This document shows positions 35,421 to 42,985 of a stretch of 49,147 nt of DNA, piece by piece (positions within the stretch are counted from its first letter, which is position 1; every line of letters starts with the position of its first letter). This DNA comes from an uncultured Prevotellaceae bacterium. GTDB lineage: Bacteria > Bacteroidota > Bacteroidia > Bacteroidales > Bacteroidaceae. The notes under the pieces are model-generated. The model saw only the letters and a program-made list of their open reading frames with translations, was not told the origin of the DNA and did not search any database. The stretch lies in contig CAMADY010000009.1 of NCBI GenBank assembly GCA_945831805.1, forward strand, positions 1 to 49,147, written 5' to 3'. The position numbers were made by a program, and so were the translations under genes.

Positions 35421-35500
35421 GTTTTGTTGTTTAGTGGTTTAGTTGATTTGTTGTTTAGCGGTTTAGTTGATTGGTGGTTTGTTGGTTTGGTTGATTGTAC
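35421..35500. repeat. 8 bp period array in front of uraA, ten units
   Basis: Ten octamers from 35421, most GTTTnnnn (GTTTTGTT, GTTTAGTG, GTTTAGTT, GTTTAGCG) or GATTnnnn. A three-octamer super-unit of 24 bases recurs. On the minus strand, the mRNA sense, it is A/C-rich with very few G, and it begins one base upstream of the uraA ATG. Confidence 0.75.
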
Positions 35501-35529
35501 TTTTTTTGTTGATTGGTAAAAACTACTTT

Positions 35530-35895
35530 TTACTTTTTATTACCAGCCTCCCAATCGTTCCACTCTTTTAGAGCAGCCTGCCAATCGGTGGTCTCCGTCT
35601 CTTCCGTCTGCGGCTTATTGGCCTCATCGCGTGCCTTGTCGCGAGCACGCTTAGCCTTCATATCGGCGATGGTAGCATCGTCGAGAATCTGTATTGCGCC
35701 ACGCTCTATCGCAGCGATGAGTTCCTGGTCGCCGAACGCCTTTCCCGGCTCGTTGAAGTCCGAGATGTTGAACTCGAAGTCCACCCTCAGCTTATGGCGT
35801 ATCTCCTTCTGCTGAAAGCGGTTGCCGGCGTTCTTCTTCTTCAGCAGACGTGCTATCTGCTCTATTTCGTTGAATGAGTATTTTGTTCTGCCCAT
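35530..35895 (-). CDS. Small charged protein of unknown function
   Basis: 121 residues, not recognised. No signal peptide or membrane segment. The N-terminal half (Tyr-Ser-Phe-Asn-Glu-Ile-Glu-Gln-Ile-Ala-Arg-Leu-Leu-Lys-Lys-Lys) looks helical and basic; the second half is a Lys/Arg/Ala/Asp helix (about 73-95) followed by a Glu/Thr linker and a Trp-containing tail (Trp-Asn-Asp-Trp). It precedes uraA on the same strand and lies between two 8 bp arrays. Codon use is like its neighbours, and the frame is intact from a clear ATG. Probably cytoplasmic. Confidence 0.65.
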   Translation of the reverse strand: MGRTKYSFNEIEQIARLLKKKNAGNRFQQKEIRHKLRVDFEFNISDFNEPGKAFGDQELIAAIERGAIQILDDATIADMKAKRARDKARDEANKPQTEETETTDWQAALKEWNDWEAGNKK

Positions 35896-35905
35896 AGGGG
35901 AGTGA

Positions 35906-36017
35906 GGTTATGCGGTTTTACGGTTGGGAGGTTTTACGGTTATGCGGTTTTACGGTTGGGAGGTTTTACGGTTGGGAGGTTATGCGGTTGGGAGGTTTTA
36001 CGGTTGGGCGGTTATGC
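35906..36017. repeat. Fourteen-unit octamer array with a four-word alphabet
   Basis: Fourteen octamers in exact register, all beginning GGTT. The second halves run ATGC, TTAC, GGGA, TTAC, ATGC, TTAC, GGGA, TTAC, GGGA, ATGC, GGGA, TTAC, GGGC, ATGC. The next GGTT (36018) runs into the stop codon of the upstream gene. On the minus (mRNA) strand the units read as C-rich, G-poor sequence (each ending AACC), forming nearly the whole leader of the small gene at 35895. Confidence 0.85.
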
Positions 36018-36019
36018 GG

Positions 36020-37507
36020 TTACCAGAGTCTCTGTGAAATGCGGAGGCTGATCTCTGGGAATACGGGGTACGACTTGATGGTGCTGACGTAGTCCTCCAC
36101 CTTCTTTGGCATGTCCGTAGCATCCTTTACGAGGTTGATGTTGGTGTAGAGCTGCCTGCCATCAGCGTCAACACCGGAAGGCACACGCACGTCAACAGAC
36201 GGAGTGCCACCCCAGAACATCACGCCAGCATCAACAGAGAAGCAGGTACGCTTATCCTTCGTGATAGGCAGTGAGTAGCCTACGCCGACGTAAGGCTTGA
36301 ACTTGTTGACGGTGGATTTTGCAGAAAGCTGGTTAAGCTCATCTGGAGTAAGACGGATAGGATCGCCAGCCTTGTGCATCACCTCACCTTTCTTGTAGCG
36401 CAGCTGACGCTGACCGTTTATTTTCTCTACAATAGGACGGCCGTTGGCATCGCGGCCATACTTGTAGCCATTGCCGTTGGCATCCACGCCGTCAATATCA
36501 TAGATATTCTCAAATTTATCCTTGTCAATGCCAATGATATTCAGTTCACGGATATCCTCTTTCCTTGAAGGATCCTTTTCCAACATAGTGTCATCATACT
36601 TCACCGTATAATCCCAATACACATCTTCCGTCGCAATAATGTCATGCGCATATTTTCCGAGAGCAATACTCAATCCATATTCTGCAAACGGTCTCTGAGC
36701 ATAAAGAATTTTTATTTCTTCATCATCTCCAAAAAACTCCTTGTTTATGTATGTAAGAGCTAGGTCTGTGATTTCCGTTGGCTTATTATCCGAAGCTCCC
36801 CAATTCCTAAGTTTCTTAATGGCAGCCTCCAACTTAATGTCCTTTAGTTCCGGCTTGTCTATATTCATACTCTTGGCAACTTCATAGAGATCCATAGGGT
36901 TCTCCTTCGCCAGAGCCTTCTTATACATGCTGTTGAAGGTGTTGATGGCAGCCAGGGTCTTCACGTTCTCCGGTCTTGTCATAGCCTCTATGAGGGTGCT
37001 GTTGCCATAGTAGAAACCGAGGGTAACGTGGAAGTTGCGGTGTTTCTTGATAGGGAAGAAGTCCACGAGCATCTTGAAGTGGTTCATCTTCAAGTCGCCC
37101 GACATCTGTATGCTACGGTCCGGTGTCACGTTCGTGAAGGTCTTCATCATTGAAGACATTTTGCTAAAATTTCTGTCTATCTCCTCTTTCGTATAAGCAC
37201 CCGCCATCTCGGTGGTGAACGTAGCCGTATAGGTCTTCAGCGGACGGAATACTCCGCCCACACGCAGTTGTGCCCACTCGCTCATTGGCACTGCGAGGTC
37301 GAAACCAATGCCGCTCGTTCCGCCCGTAATGGCGAAGTCCAGATGGTTGAACCAGGAGTATTTCTTCTCCTTGCCGTCCTTATTTATTATTGTAGTGGCA
37401 GGCAGAATATGTCTGTCCGTAAAGAACTTTGCGAACTTTCCCTGCGCCATTGTCGTAAGAGGCATGGCAGCCACTGCCAGTGCTATTATAGTCTTTCTGT
37501 TTATCAT
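36020..37507 (-). CDS. Outer-membrane beta-barrel protein of unknown function
   Basis: 495 residues: signal peptide (about 1-21, Thr-Met-Ala-Gln) and barrel-like strands (Ala-Gln-Leu-Arg-Val-Gly-Gly-Val-Phe-Arg near 80; Pro-Tyr-Val-Gly-Val-Gly-Tyr; Phe-Ser-Val-Asp-Ala-Gly-Val-Met-Phe-Trp-Gly-Gly). It ends Arg-Ile-Ser-Gln-Arg-Leu-Trp, an aromatic terminus typical of outer-membrane barrels. A central helical stretch (about 130-260) looks like a periplasmic or surface insertion. It is a paralogue of the next gene upstream, from which it is separated by four bases. Function not recognised. Confidence 0.75.
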   Translation of the reverse strand: MINRKTIIALAVAAMPLTTMAQGKFAKFFTDRHILPATTIINKDGKEKKYSWFNHLDFAITGGTSGIGFDLAVPMSEWAQLRVGGVFRPLKTYTATFTTEMAGAYTKEEIDRNFSKMSSMMKTFTNVTPDRSIQMSGDLKMNHFKMLVDFFPIKKHRNFHVTLGFYYGNSTLIEAMTRPENVKTLAAINTFNSMYKKALAKENPMDLYEVAKSMNIDKPELKDIKLEAAIKKLRNWGASDNKPTEITDLALTYINKEFFGDDEEIKILYAQRPFAEYGLSIALGKYAHDIIATEDVYWDYTVKYDDTMLEKDPSRKEDIRELNIIGIDKDKFENIYDIDGVDANGNGYKYGRDANGRPIVEKINGQRQLRYKKGEVMHKAGDPIRLTPDELNQLSAKSTVNKFKPYVGVGYSLPITKDKRTCFSVDAGVMFWGGTPSVDVRVPSGVDADGRQLYTNINLVKDATDMPKKVEDYVSTIKSYPVFPEISLRISQRLW

Positions 37508-37511
37508 CTGA

Positions 37512-38699
37512 TTACCAAATTCTCTGTGTGAAACGTATGCTTACCTCAGGGAATACCTTGTAGTCCTTAGCCTTGCGTACCTGATCGCCGAAATTGTCGT
37601 TGTAGAGCTCCACGTCCTCTGCGAGGTTAACGGTGTTATAGACTTCCTTGTAGATCATAGAGGTCTTGCCCGTCTCGCTGTTTGTAGTGTAAACCGGCTT
37701 CACACCCTCCGAAACGTATGTACTAACCTTCGGAGTGCCACCCCAGAATATCACGCCTGCATCGAGCGAGATCATCGTACGCTTGTCCTTCGACAACGGA
37801 AGGGTGTAGCCCAAGCCTACGTATGGCTTCACGCTGTTCACCGAAACGTCCGTCTTTATCATGTTGTTCTCGTCAGGAGTGAGGTAAGCCGTCTCTCCCT
37901 TGCGGTGCAACACCTGTCCCTTTGCGCAACGAAGGTCGCCTTTTTTGTGGATAGTGTTGTCGGCAGCATCCTTCTCAGTGTAGGCATAATAGATGTCCTC
38001 CTGCGCCAGAATGTCGTTTGCGTAGGTGCCGACGGCAATAGTCATCTCGCCCATATTACGTAGTCTGTTTACAATAGACTGTTCAACATCTATACCATTC
38101 TTCTTCAATTGCTCGAAACTATCATCAGTCAGATCCAATCCTAATGGCGAAAGGTCTATGAATTCTCCACTACGTGCTGTATTGTACATGTTATTATACA
38201 TACGCATGGCGGTAAGGGTGTTGACGCTGATGTTGGTGTTCGAACCGTTCACGAGGTCCTTGTTTCCTATGAACGCACCGACGGAGATGTGGAAGTTGCG
38301 GTGCTTCTTGACAGGGAAGAAATCCACGAGCACCTTGAAGTTGTTCATTGCGAAGGTTCCCTGCATATTGATTGTCTTGTCCAAATCTATCGGCATCATT
38401 GTACGAACCAATGCAGAAACATTGATGTTACTCTCCAGCGACTGCGGAATCTCCACTGGCAGCGTGGCGCTGTAGGTGGTATGCCAGCGGAAGACGCCGC
38501 CCACACGCAGCTGCGCCCAGTTTGTTACGGGCGTAGCGAGGTCGAAGCCGAAGCCTGTAGTGCCGACGGTAGCGCTCACATCGATGTGCGAGAATATGTT
38601 TTTCTCCTGAATACTGCGCCATGTTCGGGTAATCTTTCCCTGCGCCATGCCCGTAAAGGGCAGGGCGAGAGCCATGGCTATCATTACTATCTTTCTCAT
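37512..38699 (-). CDS. Outer-membrane beta-barrel protein, paralogue of its neighbour
   Basis: 395 residues from the ATG at 38697-38699. The frame is open to 38762, but starting at Met-Arg-Lys-Ile-Val-Met gives a normal signal peptide ending Gly-Met-Ala-Gln. Shares with the downstream gene Trp-Ala-Gln-Leu-Arg-Val-Gly-Gly-Val-Phe-Arg, Asp-Phe-Phe-Pro-x-Lys-Lys-His-Arg-Asn-Phe-His, Ser-Lys-Asp-Lys-Arg-Thr and the ending Gln-Arg-Ile-Trp. A tandem duplication, probably one operon. The promoter is not evident, and the GH43 gene ends 90 bases upstream, so co-transcription with it is possible. Confidence 0.75.
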   Translation of the reverse strand: MRKIVMIAMALALPFTGMAQGKITRTWRSIQEKNIFSHIDVSATVGTTGFGFDLATPVTNWAQLRVGGVFRWHTTYSATLPVEIPQSLESNINVSALVRTMMPIDLDKTINMQGTFAMNNFKVLVDFFPVKKHRNFHISVGAFIGNKDLVNGSNTNISVNTLTAMRMYNNMYNTARSGEFIDLSPLGLDLTDDSFEQLKKNGIDVEQSIVNRLRNMGEMTIAVGTYANDILAQEDIYYAYTEKDAADNTIHKKGDLRCAKGQVLHRKGETAYLTPDENNMIKTDVSVNSVKPYVGLGYTLPLSKDKRTMISLDAGVIFWGGTPKVSTYVSEGVKPVYTTNSETGKTSMIYKEVYNTVNLAEDVELYNDNFGDQVRKAKDYKVFPEVSIRFTQRIW

Positions 38700-38718
38700 T
38701 TTCCTTAATTTATGGGTA

Positions 38719-38806
38719 GCGGAAGCTCCGCCAATAAGTGGCGGAAACACCGCCACGTACAATGCTTTATTCCACCAATAACAATGCTTTATTCCACCAC
38801 AACGTA
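38719..38806. repeat. 22 bp period array at the 3' end of the secreted GH43 gene
   Basis: Four units start at 38719, 38741, 38763 and 38785. The first two share GCGGAA and CCGCC; the last two share their first 15 bases (TGCTTTATTCCACCA). All keep CCRCC in the same column. The last unit includes the stop (38789-38791) and final codons of the GH43. GTGGCGG/CCGCCAC (38739-38757) forms a hairpin across two units. Confidence 0.65.
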
Positions 38807-40948
38807 CTTGAAGACGCTGCCGTTCTTGCGTGCAGGGTCGGCACCCTTGCCGTCCATGGAGTATGGGCTGCCGGTAGTAGGGTGCTTGGTGATGTAGGTG
38901 TGGGTGCGTGTTGACATCAGCATGAACTCCTGGTTGAGGTAGTCCTGCCAGAGGAACTCCTCTGCCTTCGACTCATCCTTCGTCAGTTTCACGTCGCCAG
39001 GAAGTCCGAAGCCCGTAACCGTCACGTAGCGACCGTCGAGACACTGCAGGAGCACCTTGCCGTTGCCCTTGTCTATCAGTCGGAAGTATGTCTCCTTCTC
39101 TGAAGCCTTGGCATTCTTCGTGCCGGCAGGGAGTCCGCGCATTGGTGCCGAGTCATAGAGCATGCCGTGAGGCAGTGCGTTCATCGGACGGTTGTTTGCG
39201 AGGTTTATTATCTGTATCACCTTATTATAAGGTATGTTGTTCGAGCGGTCAGCGTCCGGCTCGACGGTCACGAAGTTGTCGAACTCCGCAAAACCGCCGT
39301 TCGCACCCTTGATGTTGAATGCGAAGAGTGCAGCACGAGAGCCCTGGAACGTTGTCAGCTGATAGGAGAGCTGCATGTTGCCGCCCAGCTGCTTGAACTC
39401 CATGCCGTCGAGGGAATACTCATAATGCGCCATGTTGTTGTCGTAGTCGCCGGAGAGGCGGAGCCATATCTTGCCATCCTTTCGGAATGTCTGCGGAAGC
39501 TCTGCAGACCACTTGCCCGCTTTGCCGGTAAGGTCAACAACCACAGTATCGTTCTTCAGTTGCTCGAAGCAGCGCAGCGAAAGCTTGCCACCCTCCTTTA
39601 CGATGCCTATCCATGAGCAAGGGATATTGATATTACCGAGTCCTGCCACGTCGCCATCCTTCATACCCTTCGTATAGAGCTCCACGGTCATGGTGCTGCG
39701 AGGACCTATCACACGCTGTGTCAGCGTGTTGCGAGCCCACATCAGCTGCTTTGAAGGCATGCTGTTAAGGCGCAGCTTGCCACCCTTCAGTGCCCATTTG
39801 GTATCGTCCGGATTATGGTTCCACTGCCAAACCCTGCCGAGGGTCTTGCCGTTGAAGTCCTCGTTACGGTTGTATGCAGCGTGAGGCTTGATATTCTCTG
39901 TGCCAGGGATGTCCGGCTTCATCCACGTACGAGGTGCACGTCCGAGGTTACCCTCAAGACCAAGCATAGGCCATCCGTCCTTCCATGTTATCGGAGCAAG
40001 GGTTACGGTGCGGCCGATGGAGTGGAAATCCATCATCAGCAGGGCATACCAGTCGCCCTTCTGTGTCTGCACGATGCCACCCTGGTGGATGTTGGTGCAG
40101 GCAGTAGCATTGACGTCGAGGTTTCCGATGCGGAATGGGTGACCGTCATCCACTATCCTACCCCTCCACTCTGTCAGCGGCGCAGCGTGGTAACCGAATG
40201 TCTCATCGGCAGTGATAGTGCACTGCTCGTATGGTCCCCAGATGCTCTTTGAGCGTGAGCAGATGGTGCGTCCGTTAGGTCTGTAGTCGGTAGAGATGAG
40301 GTAGTACATGCCGTTTATCTTATACATGTGGTGTCCCTCACCAACAGCCGAGCCGTTAGGGATAATCACACGGTCGGTGCCCTCGACAGGTCCGCTCATG
40401 TCCGGCTTCAGCTCAGTGCAGTGAACCTCGCCGTAGCCGTGGATGGCGTAGATCTTTCCGTCGTCATCGAAGAGCACTCCGAGGTCGTAGATGCGGCCCT
40501 GCATGTTGTGATGCTTCCACGGACCCTTGATGTCCTTTGAGGTATAGCACTGCAGACCCTTTCCGTTGATGTTCGAGAAGAGGTAGAACTGTCCGTTGGC
40601 ATAGCGTATGCAAGGTGCCCAGATGCCCTGACCATAGACCTCCTTGCCGTTCTTCAGCGAGAAGGCATCGTCGTCGAAGTCGAAGCGGTCGAAGCAGTAT
40701 GAGACGTTCTCCCAGTTCACGAGGTCCTTGGAGTGGAGTATTACGAGGCCTGGCACAGCGTGCATCGTAGTGCCGGCGAGGTAGTAGTCGTCTCCGACTC
40801 GTATGACGTCAGGGTCTGAGAACTCGTCGTAGAGCAGTGGGTTGGTGTAAGTGCCATTGCCATTGTCGGCAGTCCATGACGCTGTCTGTGCCTCTGCGCC
40901 CAGCGTGAGGAGGCAGAAAGCCATGAGTGTGAGAACGATTCGCTTCAT
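38789..40948 (-). CDS. Secreted multidomain GH43 glycosidase
   Basis: 719 residues: signal peptide (about 1-21), GH43 propeller (about 30-330) with base Asp45 (Ser-Asp-Pro-Asp), pKa-modulating Asp155 (Tyr-Asp-Leu-Gly) and acid Glu204 (Gly-Glu-Gly-His-His). A concanavalin-like beta-sandwich of the GH43-C2 type follows (about 360-570), then a C-terminal domain (about 590-719; Phe-Arg-Leu-Ile-Asp-Lys-Gly-Asn-Gly-Lys-Val-Leu-Leu-Gln-Cys) resembling a beta-trefoil/fascin-like carbohydrate-binding fold. Probably an arabinofuranosidase or xylosidase acting outside the inner membrane. It is 6 kb beyond the main locus but could serve the same substrate. Both flanks carry 22 bp arrays. Confidence 0.87.
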   Translation of the reverse strand: MKRIVLTLMAFCLLTLGAEAQTASWTADNGNGTYTNPLLYDEFSDPDVIRVGDDYYLAGTTMHAVPGLVILHSKDLVNWENVSYCFDRFDFDDDAFSLKNGKEVYGQGIWAPCIRYANGQFYLFSNINGKGLQCYTSKDIKGPWKHHNMQGRIYDLGVLFDDDGKIYAIHGYGEVHCTELKPDMSGPVEGTDRVIIPNGSAVGEGHHMYKINGMYYLISTDYRPNGRTICSRSKSIWGPYEQCTITADETFGYHAAPLTEWRGRIVDDGHPFRIGNLDVNATACTNIHQGGIVQTQKGDWYALLMMDFHSIGRTVTLAPITWKDGWPMLGLEGNLGRAPRTWMKPDIPGTENIKPHAAYNRNEDFNGKTLGRVWQWNHNPDDTKWALKGGKLRLNSMPSKQLMWARNTLTQRVIGPRSTMTVELYTKGMKDGDVAGLGNINIPCSWIGIVKEGGKLSLRCFEQLKNDTVVVDLTGKAGKWSAELPQTFRKDGKIWLRLSGDYDNNMAHYEYSLDGMEFKQLGGNMQLSYQLTTFQGSRAALFAFNIKGANGGFAEFDNFVTVEPDADRSNNIPYNKVIQIINLANNRPMNALPHGMLYDSAPMRGLPAGTKNAKASEKETYFRLIDKGNGKVLLQCLDGRYVTVTGFGLPGDVKLTKDESKAEEFLWQDYLNQEFMLMSTRTHTYITKHPTTGSPYSMDGKGADPARKNGSVFKYVVVE

Positions 40949-40968
40949 AATTTATCTGTTGTTAAATA

Positions 40969-41144
40969 GTAGTATGTATGCTGTTATTGTGAAATGGGTA
41001 TGCTGTTGTGAGGGAAGTACTATGCTATTTTAGTGGAAAAGTATAGCTATTGTGCTGTTATAGCATTCTGGTTATCAATGTTTGAGTGCTATCAAAAGTT
41101 CGTTTGAGTGCAGACGAACGAATGTTTGAGTGCTAACGAATATC
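40969..41144. repeat. 22 bp period array between the YicC-family gene and the secreted GH43
   Basis: Eight units start every 22 bases from 40969 to 41123. Columns 10-14 read ATGCT in the first three and drift later. The last three share GTTTGAGTGC at columns 2-11 followed by different 11-base tails. CAGCRCAATAGCTATACT, shared with the array at 7167-7386, lies at 41040-41057 on the minus strand. The 232 bases between the two genes hold little else; no promoter for the GH43 was identified. Confidence 0.75.
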
Positions 41145-41180
41145 TTTCTGCTTGCAGTCACAACATCAATAAAAATTTTT

Positions 41181-42074
41181 CTATAGAGCATTGAGCACCT
41201 GTTCCTTTATCTGTTCGAGCTCGTCCTTCATCTGAACGACGATATTCTGCATCTCCGCCTGGTTGCTCTTGGAGCCCGTAGTGTTGATTTCGCGGCCCAT
41301 CTCCTGGGCAATAAATCCGAGCTTCTTGCCCATACCCTGCGTGATGTCCTCGTCCATCGTATCGCGAAAATACTTCAGGTGGTTCGTCAGACGCTGGCGT
41401 TCCTCAGAGATGTCGAGCTTTTCGAGGTAGTAGATCATCTCCTGTTCGAGGCGGTTCTTGTCGTACTCAACGTCCGGAAGCTGCTTGAGGTTGTCCATAA
41501 GGCGCTGGCGTATCTTCTCGACGCGCGACTGCTCGAACGGCTCTATGGCCTTCATCAGTGCGGCGATGTTGCCGATCTTCTCCTCGAACTTCAGACGCAG
41601 TGCGGCACCTTCCTGCTTGCGGAACTCGTAGAGGTTCACGAGTGCCTCGTCGATAGCCTTCGAAGCAGCGGCCCATTCCTCGTCGGTAAGGGTCTCAACG
41701 TCCTGTCGGCTCATGATGTCCGGCATGCGCATGATGAGCGGAAGGATGTCCGTTGCCTTCATTCCCTCAGTAGAGAGGCCGAGAGTGTCGGAAAGTTGAC
41801 GGAGCTGAGCAAAATAATCGGCAGCCATCTGCGTGTTGATGGTGGCGCAGTCGCTCGTTTCGTCCTTTTCAGTCCATATTGCGAAGTCTATCTTGCCTCT
41901 GACAACACTTTCCTGAATTTTCCTTCTTATCTCGATTTCCTTCTCCCTATAGATGGGCGCAATGCGTGTAGAACAGTCTAAAGCTTTGGAGTTAAGCGAT
42001 TTAACCTCTACGTGTATGGTCTTGTTTTGGTAGGTTGCTACGGATTTCCCGTAACCTGTCATTGATAGTAACAT
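41181..42074 (-). CDS. yicC: YicC-family endoribonuclease
   Basis: 297 residues from the ATG at 42072-42074. A longer frame to 42101 exists, but it would start upstream of the predicted transcription start. The chosen start gives Met-Leu-Leu-Ser-Met-Thr-Gly-Tyr-Gly-Lys, the family N-terminus. The C-terminal DUF1732 part is clear (Leu-Glu-Gln-Glu-Met, then Glu-Asp-Ile-Thr-Gln-Gly-Met-Gly-Lys-Lys-Leu-Gly-Phe-Ile-Ala-Gln-Glu-Met, with conserved Glu and Gln residues). YicC proteins cleave RNA and affect small-RNA turnover in other bacteria. The usual neighbour gmk lies 6 kb away here. Confidence 0.88.
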   Translation of the reverse strand: MLLSMTGYGKSVATYQNKTIHVEVKSLNSKALDCSTRIAPIYREKEIEIRRKIQESVVRGKIDFAIWTEKDETSDCATINTQMAADYFAQLRQLSDTLGLSTEGMKATDILPLIMRMPDIMSRQDVETLTDEEWAAASKAIDEALVNLYEFRKQEGAALRLKFEEKIGNIAALMKAIEPFEQSRVEKIRQRLMDNLKQLPDVEYDKNRLEQEMIYYLEKLDISEERQRLTNHLKYFRDTMDEDITQGMGKKLGFIAQEMGREINTTGSKSNQAEMQNIVVQMKDELEQIKEQVLNAL

Positions 42075-42098
42075 AATCTTTTTGATGTTAAATTTCTG

Positions 42099-42106
42099 CA
42101 AAAGTA
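42099..42106 (-). promoter_or_regulatory. -7 element of the YicC-family gene
   Basis: The minus strand reads TACTTTTG (TAnnTTTG), 24 bases before the chosen ATG. Confidence 0.55.
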
Positions 42107-42128
42107 CAAAAAAATGCGGAAAAATTAG

Positions 42129-42136
42129 TATTTTTG
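42129..42136 (+). promoter_or_regulatory. -7 element of the tsaB-gmk gene cluster
   Basis: TATTTTTG followed by CAAAAG, 61 bases before the tsaB ATG; arranged divergently with the element at 42099. Confidence 0.55.
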
Positions 42137-42197
42137 CAAAAGATTTTGAAGAAAAAGTTGATTTTGCATTAAAAAACGAAGAAAAACGACATAAATT

Positions 42198-42950
42198 ATG
42201 GCTTGTATCTTACATATTGAGACGAGTACCGACGTATGCAGCGTTGCTGTAAGCAAAGACGGCTTCCGCGTGTTCGAAAAAGAGCAGCGCGGGGGCATGA
42301 ACAGCTCCGAAAAGCTCGGCAGCTTCATCGACGAGGCACTGCAGGAGGCGGAGGATAAGCATGTGGAACTGGAGGCGGTGGCCGTCAGCAGCGGCCCGGG
42401 ATCGTACACCGGCCTGCGCATCGGCGTGTCGATGGCGAAGGGAATATGCTACGGCAAGGACCTGAAACTAATCAGCATACCTACGCTGCAGGTGCTCTGC
42501 GTGCCAGCACTGCTCAGCGACAAGGTGCGCTGCGTGAAGCATGTCGATGGAAACACGGAGAACATGGAGGTCGAGATGGAGGACGACGCACTGCTCTGCC
42601 CTATGATTGACGCCCGAAGAATGGAGGTATATGCCGCTATCTATGAGCGTTCGCTGAAGGAGGTGCGCCCTACTCAGGCGGACATCGTTGACGGCGAGAC
42701 CTACCGCAAGTACCTCGACGAGCACGTCGTTTATTTCTTCGGAAATGGTGCAGAAAAGTGCATGGACGCAATAAATCACCCTAACGCGCGTTATATAAAA
42801 GGTGTAGTGCCGCTGGCAAGGAACATGATGCCGCTGGCAGACATGAAGGTACGCAGGGAGGAATACGAGGATGTGGCATACTTCGTGCCTACATACTTCA
42901 AGGACTACGTGGCAAAACTGCCGAAGGACCTGCTGAAGACAAGGAGTTAA
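42198..42950 (+). CDS. tsaB: tRNA threonylcarbamoyladenosine biosynthesis protein TsaB
   Basis: 250 residues with the ASKHA-type start (Ile-Leu-His-Ile-Glu-Thr-Ser-Thr) and the TsaB signature Ser-Ser-Gly-Pro-Gly-Ser-Tyr-Thr-Gly-Leu-Arg-Ile-Gly near 71. TsaB binds and stimulates TsaD in making the t6A modification at A37 of ANN-decoding tRNAs. The C-terminal part (about 100-250) is longer than the minimal domain and less conserved. First gene of a plus-strand housekeeping cluster. Confidence 0.93.
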   Translation: MACILHIETSTDVCSVAVSKDGFRVFEKEQRGGMNSSEKLGSFIDEALQEAEDKHVELEAVAVSSGPGSYTGLRIGVSMAKGICYGKDLKLISIPTLQVLCVPALLSDKVRCVKHVDGNTENMEVEMEDDALLCPMIDARRMEVYAAIYERSLKEVRPTQADIVDGETYRKYLDEHVVYFFGNGAEKCMDAINHPNARYIKGVVPLARNMMPLADMKVRREEYEDVAYFVPTYFKDYVAKLPKDLLKTRS

Positions 42951-42978
42951 GAAGTTTAAGGAAGTTAAGAAGTTAAGA
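42945..42978. repeat. 8 bp-type repeat between tsaB and the DUF4290 gene
   Basis: AGTTAAGA (42945-42952), a 10-base variant AGTTTAAGGA, then two more AGTTAAGA (42963, 42971). It begins inside the last codons of tsaB and ends seven bases before the next ATG. Confidence 0.5.
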
Positions 42979-42985
42979 CATTACA

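Noticed and set aside
40969..41144. CRISPR-like array
   Set aside because: Units are only 22 bases, the fixed part is about 10 bases and changes along the array, and no cas gene is in the window.
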